Positions 6,530 to 14,966 are shown, numbered from the stretch's first letter. The stretch is DNA of 20,384 nt from CAYVQE01 sp964633205 (GCA_964633205.1 CAZWFN010000119.1:1-20384); one strand, 5' to 3'. Made by a program: numbers and translations. Notes: a model not told the origin generated them from the sequence alone.

Positions 6530-7696
6530 GTGTTTGCAGCCCGTATCACAACCATCGGCGCCTTGATCGTCTGGCTGCCAATGCTGGCGGGTTGCGCTGC
6601 CAGCCAGGTGCAGCCGAACGAGGAGAACAAATTCTATCAGGATCCCCAGGTGCGCCACTGCCTGGACCTGGAGCAGGACCAGCAGACCAGCCAGGCCCGG
6701 CGCTGCTGGAGCCAACTGCTGCGCCACTTCGAGTCCGACCCGGCGGCCCGCGAGCGCGCCGAGTTGACCCCGGCGGACATGGCCAAGATCCGCCGCCAGG
6801 TGGGCCAAGCCGTCGACCGCTCCCACGCCCTCAGCCGCGGACTGGACCGCTGCTTCAATATCTCGACCGCCGAGCGCGACGCCCGCCAGGCCTGCCTGGA
6901 GGCCTATTTGGAGCAGCACGGCGACCGGCTGACGGTGGCGGAACGCTTCGAGGTGGAGGCGGCCATCCGCTCGGCCAAGCGCGCCCGCGCCCGGGCCAGG
7001 GGCGAGATCGAACAGACCATCGAGCACGCCGGCAAGTTGCTGGGCGCCGATCTGCACTTGGAGCCGGACGGCATCCGGATCGATGCCTTGCACGAAGGCC
7101 CGCTGGCCCAGTCCGGTGCGCCCGAGCAGGGCATCGTGGTCGTGCTGGCGGGCACGCCGGTCGCGGAGCTGTCGGCGGCCGAGCGCATCGCCCGGCTCGA
7201 GTCCTGCCAGGACCGGCCGTTGTCCTTGTTGGTGCGCCACGGCGGCCGGCGAGAGGTCACTTTCGTCCAGATCCGCTGCCGCTGCGGCGCTGCGGCCAGC
7301 GGCGAGCAAATCGAGCGCCGGGTGCTCGATCCCCAGATCTGCAGCCAGGCCGACAGCCCGGAGCTGGCCCTGGGCCTGAGCTGGTGCTACCTGCCCGCGG
7401 CCGGAGTGCTGGAGATCGAGCAGGTCTGTGCCGATTCGCCGGCCGCGGCCGCCGGAGTGCGGCCGGGCCAGCGTTTCTATGCCATCGGCGACGAACGTTT
7501 GCTGGGCTGGAGCTCGGAGCAGATCGCCGAACGGCTGGCACGCTTTCCGGATGAAGATCTGCGGTTGCGCTCGCGGGATGCGCTGCAGACTCCCGAGCCC
7601 CTGTCCGGTCCGCCCCTGCCCCCCGAAAGGCAGGCCCGCTGCTGGGAGGCCATCCGCAGCAGCCTGCAGCTCGAGCACGAGCCCGACGTTCCATGA
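6530..7696 (+). CDS. Lipoprotein with two PDZ-like domains
   Basis: The 388-residue predicted lipoprotein begins with the export signal FAARITTIGALIVWLPM and a lipobox LAGC, so Cys22 would be lipidated and the protein anchored to a membrane facing the periplasm. Residues 25-150 are helical and charged with several cysteines. Two PDZ-like modules follow. The first, about 165-240, contains DGIRIDALHEGPLAQSGA and VVVLAGTPV. The second, about 280-345, contains VLEIEQVCADSPAAAAGVRPGQ and FYAIGDERL. No serine-protease domain is present, so it is probably a scaffold or adaptor that binds peptides or protein C-termini rather than an HtrA protease. The GTG start at 6530 follows GGAGG at 6520-6524 with a five-base spacer. 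The stop codon overlaps the ATG of the next gene (ATGA), so the two are translationally coupled. The specific role is unknown. Confidence 0.72.
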   Translation: MFAARITTIGALIVWLPMLAGCAASQVQPNEENKFYQDPQVRHCLDLEQDQQTSQARRCWSQLLRHFESDPAARERAELTPADMAKIRRQVGQAVDRSHALSRGLDRCFNISTAERDARQACLEAYLEQHGDRLTVAERFEVEAAIRSAKRARARARGEIEQTIEHAGKLLGADLHLEPDGIRIDALHEGPLAQSGAPEQGIVVVLAGTPVAELSAAERIARLESCQDRPLSLLVRHGGRREVTFVQIRCRCGAAASGEQIERRVLDPQICSQADSPELALGLSWCYLPAAGVLEIEQVCADSPAAAAGVRPGQRFYAIGDERLLGWSSEQIAERLARFPDEDLRLRSRDALQTPEPLSGPPLPPERQARCWEAIRSSLQLEHEPDVP

Positions 7697-8889
7697 TCCA
7701 CGTCAACAGCTATCTGCATCGGGCGGAGTTCTACGATCTCATCCGCCGCTGGATGTACAACGATCTGATGAGCAGCGACGCCGGTCGGCTGACGCGACTG
7801 GTGCACTACAACAACGCCTTCGTCGGCCGCAGCCTGCACCGCTTTTCGCTCTGGCTGTTCGGTGCGCTGCACCGCGGCCAGCTGGTGACCCAGACCGCGC
7901 GCACCAAGTCGGAGATCAAGGATGCCATCTGCGTCCACCCACCCTACCGCAACCGGCGCATCGGCCAGCTGATCCGCGACTACCACGATCACCCCGAGCA
8001 CTATTACCGCGAGACCCCGTTCCACGGCACCCTGTTCTTCGCCGCCGACGGCGGCCGGCTGTACGTCGGCTGCAACCGGCTCAAACGGGTACGGCGCTTG
8101 GCGGAGAAATCGGCCCGGCGCATCATCGATCGCATCTTCGAGGCCATCAAGCTGCACGCCGAGGCTCTGGCAGACGACCGCGCCCGGGCCCTGGGCATCC
8201 AGCGCAGAAACCTGGTCTCCGAGCCGGATCACATGCTGGCCGAGTTCCTGTGGGCGGAGAAGCGGATGCAGGAGGACCTCAAGCACCACCGCCCGATACC
8301 GGTGGACGAGGAGTTGGCCATCAACGACGTGGCCGGCATCAAGGTCATTCTGGAGGAACCCGACCAGCAGCGGGTGCTGGACCTGCTGTACGCCGATTCG
8401 GCCTGTGAGGTAACCGAGGTCGAGCCGCACACCGGCACCTACAACGCCACCAACATCATCGTGCGCCATCGGCCCGACAAGGCCGCCATTTTGAACCAGC
8501 CGCTGGGCGAATCGCTGCTGGCGCTGATGCAGTCGCGGGGCATCGAACGCGACCGGGTGCACGAGGAGTACACCGAGTTCGTGCTCAGCGGCGAGAGCCA
8601 GATCAACATCGAGGTCATCCTGTCCGATTACCAGGAGATGCTGGAGTCCGAGATCGGCCGCTGTATGCACGAGGATCGCATCATCGAGCAACGCCTGCGC
8701 CAGGAGTACCGGGGCCACTTGAGCAAGAACGTGGAGTACCTGATGGAATACATGTTCGCCTTTGCCGTCTCGCGCCACGCCCGGCTGTCGGTGCTGCCCA
8801 TTCGGCTGTGGAACCGCTACCTGCCCGACTACTTCGAAGAGGTCATCAAGGGGCTGTACAACGTCCCCCCGGCCCACCTGGACGTCTAG
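7693..8889 (+). CDS. Conserved-looking protein with a possible divergent RelA/SpoT-like fold
   Basis: This 398-residue soluble protein has no signal peptide. It is not firmly recognised. Residues 205-330 resemble a RelA/SpoT nucleotidyltransferase pattern: INDVAGIKVIL (about 210-220) recalls the I-D-x-x-G-x-R motif holding the metal-binding Asp (here Asp212, with Lys in place of Arg). TGTYNATNIIV recalls the G-Y-x-x-x-H loop but lacks its His. INIEVILSDYQEM recalls the V-E-I-Q-I-R-T strand. The upstream basic synthetase motif is degraded (QRRNLVSEPD around 176-185). It may therefore be a catalytically altered nucleotidyltransferase-fold protein, or the resemblance may be chance. Residues 1-200 are helical, rich in His, Tyr and Arg, and match nothing known to me. 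The ATG overlaps the stop of the PDZ lipoprotein and lacks its own Shine-Dalgarno, so synthesis is probably coupled. It ends 28 bp before the convergent TetR gene. Confidence 0.6.
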   Translation: MIHVNSYLHRAEFYDLIRRWMYNDLMSSDAGRLTRLVHYNNAFVGRSLHRFSLWLFGALHRGQLVTQTARTKSEIKDAICVHPPYRNRRIGQLIRDYHDHPEHYYRETPFHGTLFFAADGGRLYVGCNRLKRVRRLAEKSARRIIDRIFEAIKLHAEALADDRARALGIQRRNLVSEPDHMLAEFLWAEKRMQEDLKHHRPIPVDEELAINDVAGIKVILEEPDQQRVLDLLYADSACEVTEVEPHTGTYNATNIIVRHRPDKAAILNQPLGESLLALMQSRGIERDRVHEEYTEFVLSGESQINIEVILSDYQEMLESEIGRCMHEDRIIEQRLRQEYRGHLSKNVEYLMEYMFAFAVSRHARLSVLPIRLWNRYLPDYFEEVIKGLYNVPPAHLDV

Positions 8890-8898
8890 ACCGATCTG

Positions 8899-8917
8899 CC
8901 CTTGCCGCCCCGAAGGG
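8899..8917. terminator. Weak hairpin between convergent genes
   Basis: CCCTT (8899-8903) pairs with AAGGG (8913-8917) across a nine-base loop in the 28-bp gap between two convergent genes. There is no T-run on either strand, so a role as a bidirectional terminator is only possible. Confidence 0.25.
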
Positions 8918-9517
8918 TCAGTCGCCGAGCAATCCGTCGACCAGCTGAAAGCTCTCGCGGCCCAGCTCCACCAGATCCCGGCGGCAGCCGTCGCTGTACC
9001 ATTCCTGCATGGTCGCCCGCACCGCGCCGAACAGCGCCCCGGCCAGGATACGGGCCCGGCGCGCGGCGCCGGCGCCGGCGGGATGGCCGTCGGCCAACAG
9101 CTCGGCGATGGCGGTCTCGAACTCCAGATCCTGCTCCACGTCCCGGGCGACGAGCAGGGGCGAGGAGGTCACCACCCGCCATTCGCGCAGCAGCTCCTCC
9201 CGCGCCCGCTGGTACTCCAGGGCGAAGGCCTCCAGCGCCGCGCGCAGCGCCCGGCCGGGCGAGCGACCCTGGCGCTGCTCGGCCAACAGCTGCCGGAATC
9301 GGGCGATCCGCTCGGGATGCTTGGAGAAGACCACGTCCTCCTTGCTGGGGAAGTAGCGGAAAAAAGTCCGCTGCGAGACGCCGGCCGCCTCGGCGATGCG
9401 GTCTACGGTGATGCGCTCGAAGCCGCCTTCGAGAAACAGCCGGTTGGCCGTCTCGACCAGTCGCTCGCGGGTCTGCTCCTTCTTGCGCTCACGAAGCGAG
9501 GTCGTCCGGGAAGCCAT
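8918..9517 (-). CDS. TetR/AcrR-family transcriptional regulator
   Basis: This 199-residue DNA-binding repressor has an N-terminal TetR helix-turn-helix. The pattern is ETANRLFLEGGFERITVDRI, then AEAAGVSQRTFFRYFPSKEDVV (about 21-62), with the recognition helix in VSQRTFFRYF. The rest is a helical ligand-binding and dimerisation domain with no family-specific signature, so the inducer is unknown. The ATG at 9517 is clear: it has no Shine-Dalgarno, but a near-consensus promoter places transcription at the start codon. A palindrome overlaps its -35 box, which suggests autorepression. It follows glpD in the same direction with a 41-bp gap that contains this promoter. It may regulate the upstream purine/GlpD operon, but no matching palindrome was found in the region upstream of that operon, so this is unproven. 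Confidence 0.9.
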   Translation of the reverse strand: MASRTTSLRERKKEQTRERLVETANRLFLEGGFERITVDRIAEAAGVSQRTFFRYFPSKEDVVFSKHPERIARFRQLLAEQRQGRSPGRALRAALEAFALEYQRAREELLREWRVVTSSPLLVARDVEQDLEFETAIAELLADGHPAGAGAARRARILAGALFGAVRATMQEWYSDGCRRDLVELGRESFQLVDGLLGD

Positions 9518-9523
9518 GGGCCG

Positions 9524-9551
9524 AGTATATCCAGCTGGCAGTCGCTGTCAA
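9524..9551 (-). promoter_or_regulatory. Near-consensus promoter of the TetR gene (leaderless)
   Basis: On the minus strand, TTGACA (9546-9551, six of six) and TATACT (9524-9529, five of six) are separated by 16 bases. Only six bases separate the -10 from the ATG at 9517, so the message should begin at the A of the start codon. Confidence 0.75.
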
Positions 9552-9558
9552 ACGACAG
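9545..9558. promoter_or_regulatory. Operator-like palindrome over the TetR -35 box
   Basis: CTGTC (9545-9549) and GACAG (9554-9558) form a perfect inverted repeat with a four-base centre. It covers the -35 hexamer and abuts the glpD stop codon. It is placed as a TetR-family autorepression site would be. The arms are short, so binding is inferred. Confidence 0.5.
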
Positions 9559-11268
9559 TCAGGCGCCATTCGAGCCGCCGTCGGCCGCGCCGTCCACCGG
9601 CGCGGAGGCCGGCTGCTGGCGCTCGAAGTGGTGTTCCGGCGCTCCGCAGACGCGGGCGGCGAACATGGCTTTCTCGCGTCCGGTACGGTCGGCGTCCCAG
9701 CCGAGCTGCGCCGCCATCAACCCGGCCATCCGGTCGACGGCGGCCTGGCCGGGATGGCCCAGGGTGCCGATGCCGGTGCGCCGCAACAGGGCATCGCACA
9801 GGGTCAGCGCCTGCTCGCGTTCGACGGCGAAGGCGAGCTCGGCCAGGATCTCCGGCCGGCCCGCGGCCACCGGTTCCCCGAGTTCGGGCCGATCGCCGAC
9901 CAGGGCCAGCACCTGGTTGTAACGGGCGCCGTAGGTGCGCACCAGGTGTTCGAGCTGTTCGGGCGCCAGCCGGCCGGCCTGCTCGCGCAGCTGTGCCTGG
10001 ACGAAGTCTTCGAAGCGACCGGTCATCCCGCCGGGCAGCAGCCGATCGGCGGTCAGGCAGCGCACCGCCGGCCGATCGAGATACAGCAGCAGCCGATCGG
10101 TCAGCTTCTCTGCCAGGTTGCGCGAGGTGGTGTACTTGCCGCCGACCGCCGACAACAGGCCGCGGTGACCGCGGCGGTGGTGATCGACGATCTCGTAGCG
10201 GCGCGAGGCCTGGTAGACCTGGGTATCCTGCTCGACCAGCGGGCGTACGCCGGCGTAGCAGAACAGCACGTCGTCGGGCACCAGCCCGGCGTCGGGTACG
10301 GCGCCGTTGATCTCTGCCAAAAACTGCTCGATGTCGGCGGCGGTCACGCCTAGCTCCGAGACCGGACCCTCGTAGCGGGTGTCGGTGGTGCCGATCAAGC
10401 TGTGGCCGCGCCAGGGGATCACGAACAGGTGAGCCCCGGAAGGCGTCCTGAGCACCAGCGCGTGATCGCGACACAGGGCCCGGGTGACCAGGTGAATGCC
10501 CTTGGAACGCACCAGGGACACGTCCTCGCCGGTGCCGAACAGGTGATCGACTCGGTCGGCCCAGGGACCGGCGGTATTGACCACCATCCGCGCGCTCAGC
10601 TCGCGCTCACGGCCGTCGAGCCGGTCGTGTACCGCCAGCGACAGCTCGCCGGCAGCGCGCCGGGCCGCCGCATCCACGCGGGCGTAGTTGATGCACACCG
10701 CACCCAGCGCCCTGGCCCCGAGCAGGAACTCCAGGGTCAGCCGATCCGGATTGCACTGGCCGTCGTAGTAGACGGCAGCGCCGGTCAGCCCTTCGCGCTC
10801 CACCGCCGGCTCGGCCTCCAGCACCGCGGCCGGCGCCAGCCAGCGGTGGCCCGGCATGCGGTGGTCGGGATCCATGCCCCGGTTGCGGTCGAACGACAGG
10901 GTGTCGTAGGCCAGCATCCCGGCCCGGATCAGCCACTTGGTGTTGCCCTTGGGGTAGGTCGGGATCATGAAGGGCAGCGGCCAGACCAGATGCGGGGCGA
11001 TGGCCTGCAGGATGCGCCGCTCGCGCAGCGACTCGCGCACCAGGCCGATCTCACCGTTCTTGAGGTAGCGCAAGCCGCCGTGGATCAGCTTGGAGGTGGC
11101 CGAGGAGGTGGCCCAGCCGAAGTCGTTCTGCTCCACCAGGGCCACCCGCAGACCGCGCAGACAGGCGTCCCAGGCCAGGCAGGCGCCGGAGATGCCGCCG
11201 CCGATGACAGCCAGATCGAAACGCTCTGCCTCCAGCGCGGCCGGATCACGCCGCCCCGCGGCCGTCAT
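9559..11268 (-). CDS. glpD: Aerobic-type glycerol-3-phosphate dehydrogenase (GlpD/GlpA family)
   Basis: This 569-residue FAD enzyme is predicted to oxidise sn-glycerol-3-phosphate to dihydroxyacetone phosphate and pass electrons to membrane quinone. Visible features are the dinucleotide-binding VIGGGISGA (GxGxxG at Gly23-Gly28), the family signature ATSSATSKLIHGGLRYL near 50-66, VRSKGIHLV, FVIPWRGHSLIGTTD, YAGVRPL, and GGKYTTSRNLAEKL. A C-terminal DAO_C helical domain runs to about 540, followed by a short Ala/Gly/Asp tail. It is a little longer than E. coli GlpD (501). The ATG overlaps the stop of the molybdopterin subunit gene (ATGA), so translation is coupled to the xanthine-dehydrogenase-like genes. 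No glpK or glpF lies nearby, which makes the placement odd for glycerol catabolism. The substrate could differ from the family norm, but all visible signatures are those of true GlpD. Confidence 0.9.
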   Translation of the reverse strand: MTAAGRRDPAALEAERFDLAVIGGGISGACLAWDACLRGLRVALVEQNDFGWATSSATSKLIHGGLRYLKNGEIGLVRESLRERRILQAIAPHLVWPLPFMIPTYPKGNTKWLIRAGMLAYDTLSFDRNRGMDPDHRMPGHRWLAPAAVLEAEPAVEREGLTGAAVYYDGQCNPDRLTLEFLLGARALGAVCINYARVDAAARRAAGELSLAVHDRLDGRERELSARMVVNTAGPWADRVDHLFGTGEDVSLVRSKGIHLVTRALCRDHALVLRTPSGAHLFVIPWRGHSLIGTTDTRYEGPVSELGVTAADIEQFLAEINGAVPDAGLVPDDVLFCYAGVRPLVEQDTQVYQASRRYEIVDHHRRGHRGLLSAVGGKYTTSRNLAEKLTDRLLLYLDRPAVRCLTADRLLPGGMTGRFEDFVQAQLREQAGRLAPEQLEHLVRTYGARYNQVLALVGDRPELGEPVAAGRPEILAELAFAVEREQALTLCDALLRRTGIGTLGHPGQAAVDRMAGLMAAQLGWDADRTGREKAMFAARVCGAPEHHFERQQPASAPVDGAADGGSNGA

Positions 11269-13595
11269 CGCTCGGCGCTCTGCGCATCGTCCAGTGCCGC
11301 CAGCACCCGCTCGGGGGTGTAGGGGGTGGTGCGCAGGCGCACCCCGACCGCGTCGTAGATGGCGTTGGAGATGGCCGGGGCCGGACCGTTGATGCCGATC
11401 TCCGATACGCTCTTGGCACCGTAAGGGCCGCTCTTCTCATAGGTCGGCACCAGAATGGTGACCAGCTCCGGCAGGTCGCGGGTGCAAAAGATCTTGTACT
11501 GGCCCAGGGAGGGGTTCTTCATCCGCCCCTTGTCGTCGAACATGTACTCCTCGCAGAGCGCATAGGAGATGCCGTTGAGCACCGCCCCCTCGACCTGGCC
11601 TTCGGCCAGCTGCGGGTTGATGGCGGTGCCGCAGTCGGTGGCGCTGACGTACTTGACCACCCGCACCAGGCCGGTCTCGGTGTCCACCTCGACCTCGACG
11701 AAGTGGGCGGCGAACGGGGGCGGGCTCTTGTGGGTCACATGCGAGGCCACCGCCGCGATCTGGTGCTGATCCGTCTCGTACAGGGTGCGCAGGGCGATGC
11801 GCTCCAGCGTCACGGCGGCGCCGTCGGGCGCCTCCACCCGACCGCCGATCAACTTGAGGCCCCGGCTCGGCCGCTCCAGCACCTCGGCAGCCACCTTGCG
11901 AATCTGGCGTGCCGCCTCGCGCGCCGCCTTGCGCACCGCCTCGCCGCTCAGATAGGTGGTCGAGGAGGCGTAGGCGCCGACATCGAACGGGGTCAGATCG
12001 GTGTCCGAGGAACGCACCAGGATGCGCCCGAGCTCGACGCCCAGGGTCTCGGCCGCGATCTGGGCCAGCACCGTGTCCGAGCCGGTGCCCAGATCGGTGG
12101 CGCCGACCAACAGATTGAACGAGCCGTCCTCGTTGAGCTTGATCGAGGCCGCCCCCATATCCACCTCGGGGATCGACGAGCCCTGCATCAGACAGCACAT
12201 GCCCAGGCCGCGCTTGATCGGACCGCGGCCGGGCCGGCCGCGCCGGCGCTTCCAGTCGATGGCCCGGGCGCCCTGGCGCATGCAGCGCTCCAGGCCGATG
12301 GAGTCGATGCTCTGGTCGACCCCTTCGGTGCCCTCGCCCAGGGCCTTGAACACCGGCGAGGTCTCGCCCTGGCGGATGATGTTCTGCCGCCTGAACGCCA
12401 GCGGGTCGAGGCCGAGCGCCTCGGCCAGCTCGTCCATCTGGATCTCCATGGCGATGTAGGCCTGGGTGGCCCCGTAACCGCGGTAAGCGCCACCCACCGG
12501 CAGGTTGGTGTAGACCGCATCGGCCACGAAACCGATGTTCGGCCACCGGTACAGCGGCAATACCTTCGAACCGCAGTTGCACGACACGGTCAGGGCGTGG
12601 CTGCCGTAAGCTCCGGTGTTGGACAGCACGTCCATCTCCACCGCGGTCAGGCTGCCGTCGCGCCTGGCGCCGGTCTTCAGGCGCACCACCATCGGATGGC
12701 GGGTACGGCTGAGAAATTCCTCGGCCCGGGTCAGCTCGAACAACACCGGCCTGCAACTGCGCACCGCCAGCAAGGCGGCCACATCCTCGATCAGCACCTC
12801 TTGCTTGGCTCCGAAACCACCGCCGATCCGCGGCTTGATCACGTGCAGCCGCGACACCGGCCATTCCAGCGCCTGGGCCACGATGCGGCGCGCGTGGAAG
12901 GGCACCTGGGTCGAGGTGGTCAGCCGCAACCGGCCATCGGCCAACGGCTCGGCCAGGCAGACGTGGGTCTCGATCGGGGTGTGTTGGCTGTAGTGGCACT
13001 CGTACTCGCGGTCCAACACCACGTCCGCCGCGGCGTAACCCGCGGCCGGATCGCCGACCACCATGTCCACATGCGAGGCCAGGTTGGTCGTCGGATCGTA
13101 TGGCACCGGGATGACCGCCTTGCAATCGGGCTCGTCGTGAATCACCGGCGCATCCGCATCGCGGGCCCGACGCACCTCCAGCACCGGCTCGAGCACCTCG
13201 TAGTCGACCTCGATCAGCCCCAGGGCCTCGTCGGCCACGGCCGCGCTCTCGGCCGCCACCGCGGCCACCCGATCGCCGACGAAGCGCACCTTGGCATCGA
13301 AGGTGGTGAAGTCGTAGGGCGAGGGCTCGGGCGCCCCCTGGCCGGCGGTGGTGCGCATCACCCGCGGCGTGTTGCCGTGGTGCAGCACCGCGTGGACCCC
13401 GGGCAGGGCTTCGGCCCGACTGGTGTCGATGGCGCGGATTCGGGCGTGGGCGTGTGGGCTGCGCAGCATCTTGGCCACCAGGGTCCCGGCCGGCAGGTCA
13501 TCGGCCACGAACAGCTTGGCCCCCTGGGCCAAGGCCAACGAATCGATCTTGGCCAGCGGCTTGCCGACCACCGAAAACGCGCGCTTCGGGCTCAT
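11265..13595 (-). CDS. xdhA: Xanthine dehydrogenase-type molybdopterin-binding large subunit
   Basis: This 776-residue catalytic subunit belongs to the xanthine oxidase family. It would bind molybdopterin and hydroxylate a purine such as hypoxanthine or xanthine. The first domain is the Ald_Xan_dh_C a/b-hammerhead (about 15-125). The cofactor-binding region contains GGFGAK (259-264), GGAYRGYGATQ and VGATDLGTGSDT. The C-terminal KSVSEIGINGPAPA carries Glu732 at the place of the catalytic base glutamate of the family. The ATG at 13595 overlaps the stop of the 2Fe-2S gene (ATGA) and follows AGAGGA with a seven-base spacer; an upstream in-frame extension is rejected because it reads the other gene out of frame. 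The 3' end overlaps glpD by ATGA. The neighbouring 8-oxoguanine deaminase supports a purine substrate over CO, aldehyde or nicotinate. No XdhC-type insertion chaperone is in the window. Confidence 0.88.
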   Translation of the reverse strand: MSPKRAFSVVGKPLAKIDSLALAQGAKLFVADDLPAGTLVAKMLRSPHAHARIRAIDTSRAEALPGVHAVLHHGNTPRVMRTTAGQGAPEPSPYDFTTFDAKVRFVGDRVAAVAAESAAVADEALGLIEVDYEVLEPVLEVRRARDADAPVIHDEPDCKAVIPVPYDPTTNLASHVDMVVGDPAAGYAAADVVLDREYECHYSQHTPIETHVCLAEPLADGRLRLTTSTQVPFHARRIVAQALEWPVSRLHVIKPRIGGGFGAKQEVLIEDVAALLAVRSCRPVLFELTRAEEFLSRTRHPMVVRLKTGARRDGSLTAVEMDVLSNTGAYGSHALTVSCNCGSKVLPLYRWPNIGFVADAVYTNLPVGGAYRGYGATQAYIAMEIQMDELAEALGLDPLAFRRQNIIRQGETSPVFKALGEGTEGVDQSIDSIGLERCMRQGARAIDWKRRRGRPGRGPIKRGLGMCCLMQGSSIPEVDMGAASIKLNEDGSFNLLVGATDLGTGSDTVLAQIAAETLGVELGRILVRSSDTDLTPFDVGAYASSTTYLSGEAVRKAAREAARQIRKVAAEVLERPSRGLKLIGGRVEAPDGAAVTLERIALRTLYETDQHQIAAVASHVTHKSPPPFAAHFVEVEVDTETGLVRVVKYVSATDCGTAINPQLAEGQVEGAVLNGISYALCEEYMFDDKGRMKNPSLGQYKIFCTRDLPELVTILVPTYEKSGPYGAKSVSEIGINGPAPAISNAIYDAVGVRLRTTPYTPERVLAALDDAQSAER

Positions 13596-14056
13596 CGGCT
13601 CATCCTCTCGGCGGCCAGCTCGACCGCTTCGATGATCTTCTTGTAGCCGGTGCAGCGGCACAGGTTGCCGTCCAGCACCTCGCGCACCTGCTCGCGGGTG
13701 GGCCGGGACGTCTCGTCCAGCAAGCTCTTGGCCGACAACAGCATGCCCGGCGTGCAGAAGCCGCACTGCACGGCGCCGCACTCGACGAAGGCCTGCTGCA
13801 GCGGATGCGGGGCATCTGGGCGTCCGAGACCTTCGGCGGTGGTCAGCTCCCGATCGGCCACCTGACCGACCACCAGCAAGCAGGCACGCACCGCCCGGCC
13901 GTCGAGCAGCACCGTACAGGCGCCGCAGTCGCCCTCGCCGCAGCCGTGCTTGACCGAGGTGTAGCCGCGCTCGCGCAACACCTCGAGCAGGATGCGGCCC
14001 GGCGCCTCCCGCCAGGTCTCGACGCGGCCGTTGACCTTGACTTGAATCTCCATCAT
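13592..14056 (-). CDS. Xanthine dehydrogenase-type [2Fe-2S] small subunit
   Basis: This 154-residue iron-sulfur subunit carries electrons from molybdopterin to FAD in a three-subunit hydroxylase. The plant-ferredoxin-like cluster uses Cys39, Cys44, Cys47 and Cys59 (GCGEGDCGACTV, then RAC). The helical second cluster uses Cys98 and Cys101 (QCGFCTPGM) and Cys133 and Cys135 (NLCRCTGY). All eight ligands are present and the length is normal. The first ATG (14056) is chosen because it overlaps the FAD subunit stop as ATGA and follows GGAGG with a seven-base spacer; the second ATG at 14053 would shorten the protein by one residue. The stop overlaps the large-subunit ATG, so all three subunits are made by coupled translation in the order FAD, FeS, Mo. 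Confidence 0.93.
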   Translation of the reverse strand: MMEIQVKVNGRVETWREAPGRILLEVLRERGYTSVKHGCGEGDCGACTVLLDGRAVRACLLVVGQVADRELTTAEGLGRPDAPHPLQQAFVECGAVQCGFCTPGMLLSAKSLLDETSRPTREQVREVLDGNLCRCTGYKKIIEAVELAAERMSR

Positions 14057-14913
14057 CGTCCTTCCTCCCCGCGGTCCAGCGCGCGTTGCAGCGCGCGGCG
14101 CACCACCACCTCGACCATGCGCTGCCGGTAGGCCACCGAGGTGCGGGCGTCCGGAATGGCGCGCGTCTCGTCGCGGGCGGCGACCGCCGCCGCGGCCAGG
14201 CGCGCCGGGCCGGGCCGCCGGCCGGTCAACACCTGCTCGGCGCCGGTGGCGCGGAACGGCCGCCCGCGGGCACCGCCGACCACCACCCGGGCCGCTGCGA
14301 TCCGGTCGCCCTCGCGGTCCAGGGCCACGGCGGCGTCGACCACCGAGTAGTCGACCTCGGTGCGGGCGAGCTTGAGAAAGGCCCCGGCCCGATCCGCGAT
14401 CGCCGGCACGCGCACCGCCCGCACCAACTCGGCCGGGGCGAGCACCTGGCGGGGATGCCGGGCCAGCAGCTCGTCGATGCCCAGGCTGCGCGCACCGTTG
14501 GTCCCCAACAGCTCGACTCGGGCGTCGAGGGCCAGCAGGGCCACCGGCGTGTCCGACCAGCGGTAGAGCTGGACCAGGTTGCCGGCCACGGTCACCGCAT
14601 TGCGGATCGCCCGGCTGCCCACCGCGGCCGCCGCATCGGCCAGGGCCCCGCCGGCCAGCGCCCGCAAGCCGGGATGGCGGGCCAGCGCGGTCAGGCGGAC
14701 ATTGCAGCCGATCACCCAGGCGTCCCCGTCGCGCTCGATGCGGTCGCAGCCCATGCGCGTCAGGTCAACCAGCGTATCGATCCGGGCATCACGGCTCAGC
14801 GCGGCCGAGGTGCCGCCGGCCAGGATCAGGGCCCGGGGGCCGTGGTCGGCCAGCACCCGTACCGCCTCGGCCGGGTCCTTGGGATAGAGGCAAATATTCG
14901 CGTTGGGGATCAT
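14053..14913 (-). CDS. Xanthine dehydrogenase-type FAD-binding medium subunit
   Basis: This 286-residue flavin subunit of the CoxM/XdhB class accepts electrons from the 2Fe-2S subunit and passes them to NAD+ or another acceptor. The PCMH-type FAD domain shows LAGGTSAALS near 31-40 and IRNAVTVAGNLVQ near 102-114, the two loops that hold FAD. A CO_deh_flav_C domain follows (about 175-280), with FLKLARTEVDYSVVDAAVAL at its beginning. Start: the ATG at 14913 is 11 bases after AGGA (14925-14928), a rather long spacer. A four-codon reading frame beginning at 14924 ends in a TGA that overlaps this ATG. The gene is 53 bp downstream of the deaminase gene, and its stop overlaps the FeS-subunit ATG. Confidence 0.9.
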   Translation of the reverse strand: MIPNANICLYPKDPAEAVRVLADHGPRALILAGGTSAALSRDARIDTLVDLTRMGCDRIERDGDAWVIGCNVRLTALARHPGLRALAGGALADAAAAVGSRAIRNAVTVAGNLVQLYRWSDTPVALLALDARVELLGTNGARSLGIDELLARHPRQVLAPAELVRAVRVPAIADRAGAFLKLARTEVDYSVVDAAVALDREGDRIAAARVVVGGARGRPFRATGAEQVLTGRRPGPARLAAAAVAARDETRAIPDARTSVAYRQRMVEVVVRRALQRALDRGEEGR

Positions 14914-14966
14914 GATCGGTCCATTCCTTTCGGCGCCCCCGGGAGCGGCCGGCGGGCGCTCGCCGC

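Noticed and set aside
6472..6630. Upstream extension of the transglycosylase to 6630
   Set aside because: It would place the signal peptide about 60 residues inside the protein and overlap the divergent promoter and lipoprotein start.
11703..13646. A 647-codon + strand open frame over the molybdopterin subunit
   Set aside because: It is an antisense shadow with no recognisable domain or ribosome site.
13596..13781. Upstream extension of the large subunit to 13781
   Set aside because: It reads the 2Fe-2S subunit gene in a different frame. The ATGA overlap and AGAGGA site fix the start at 13595.
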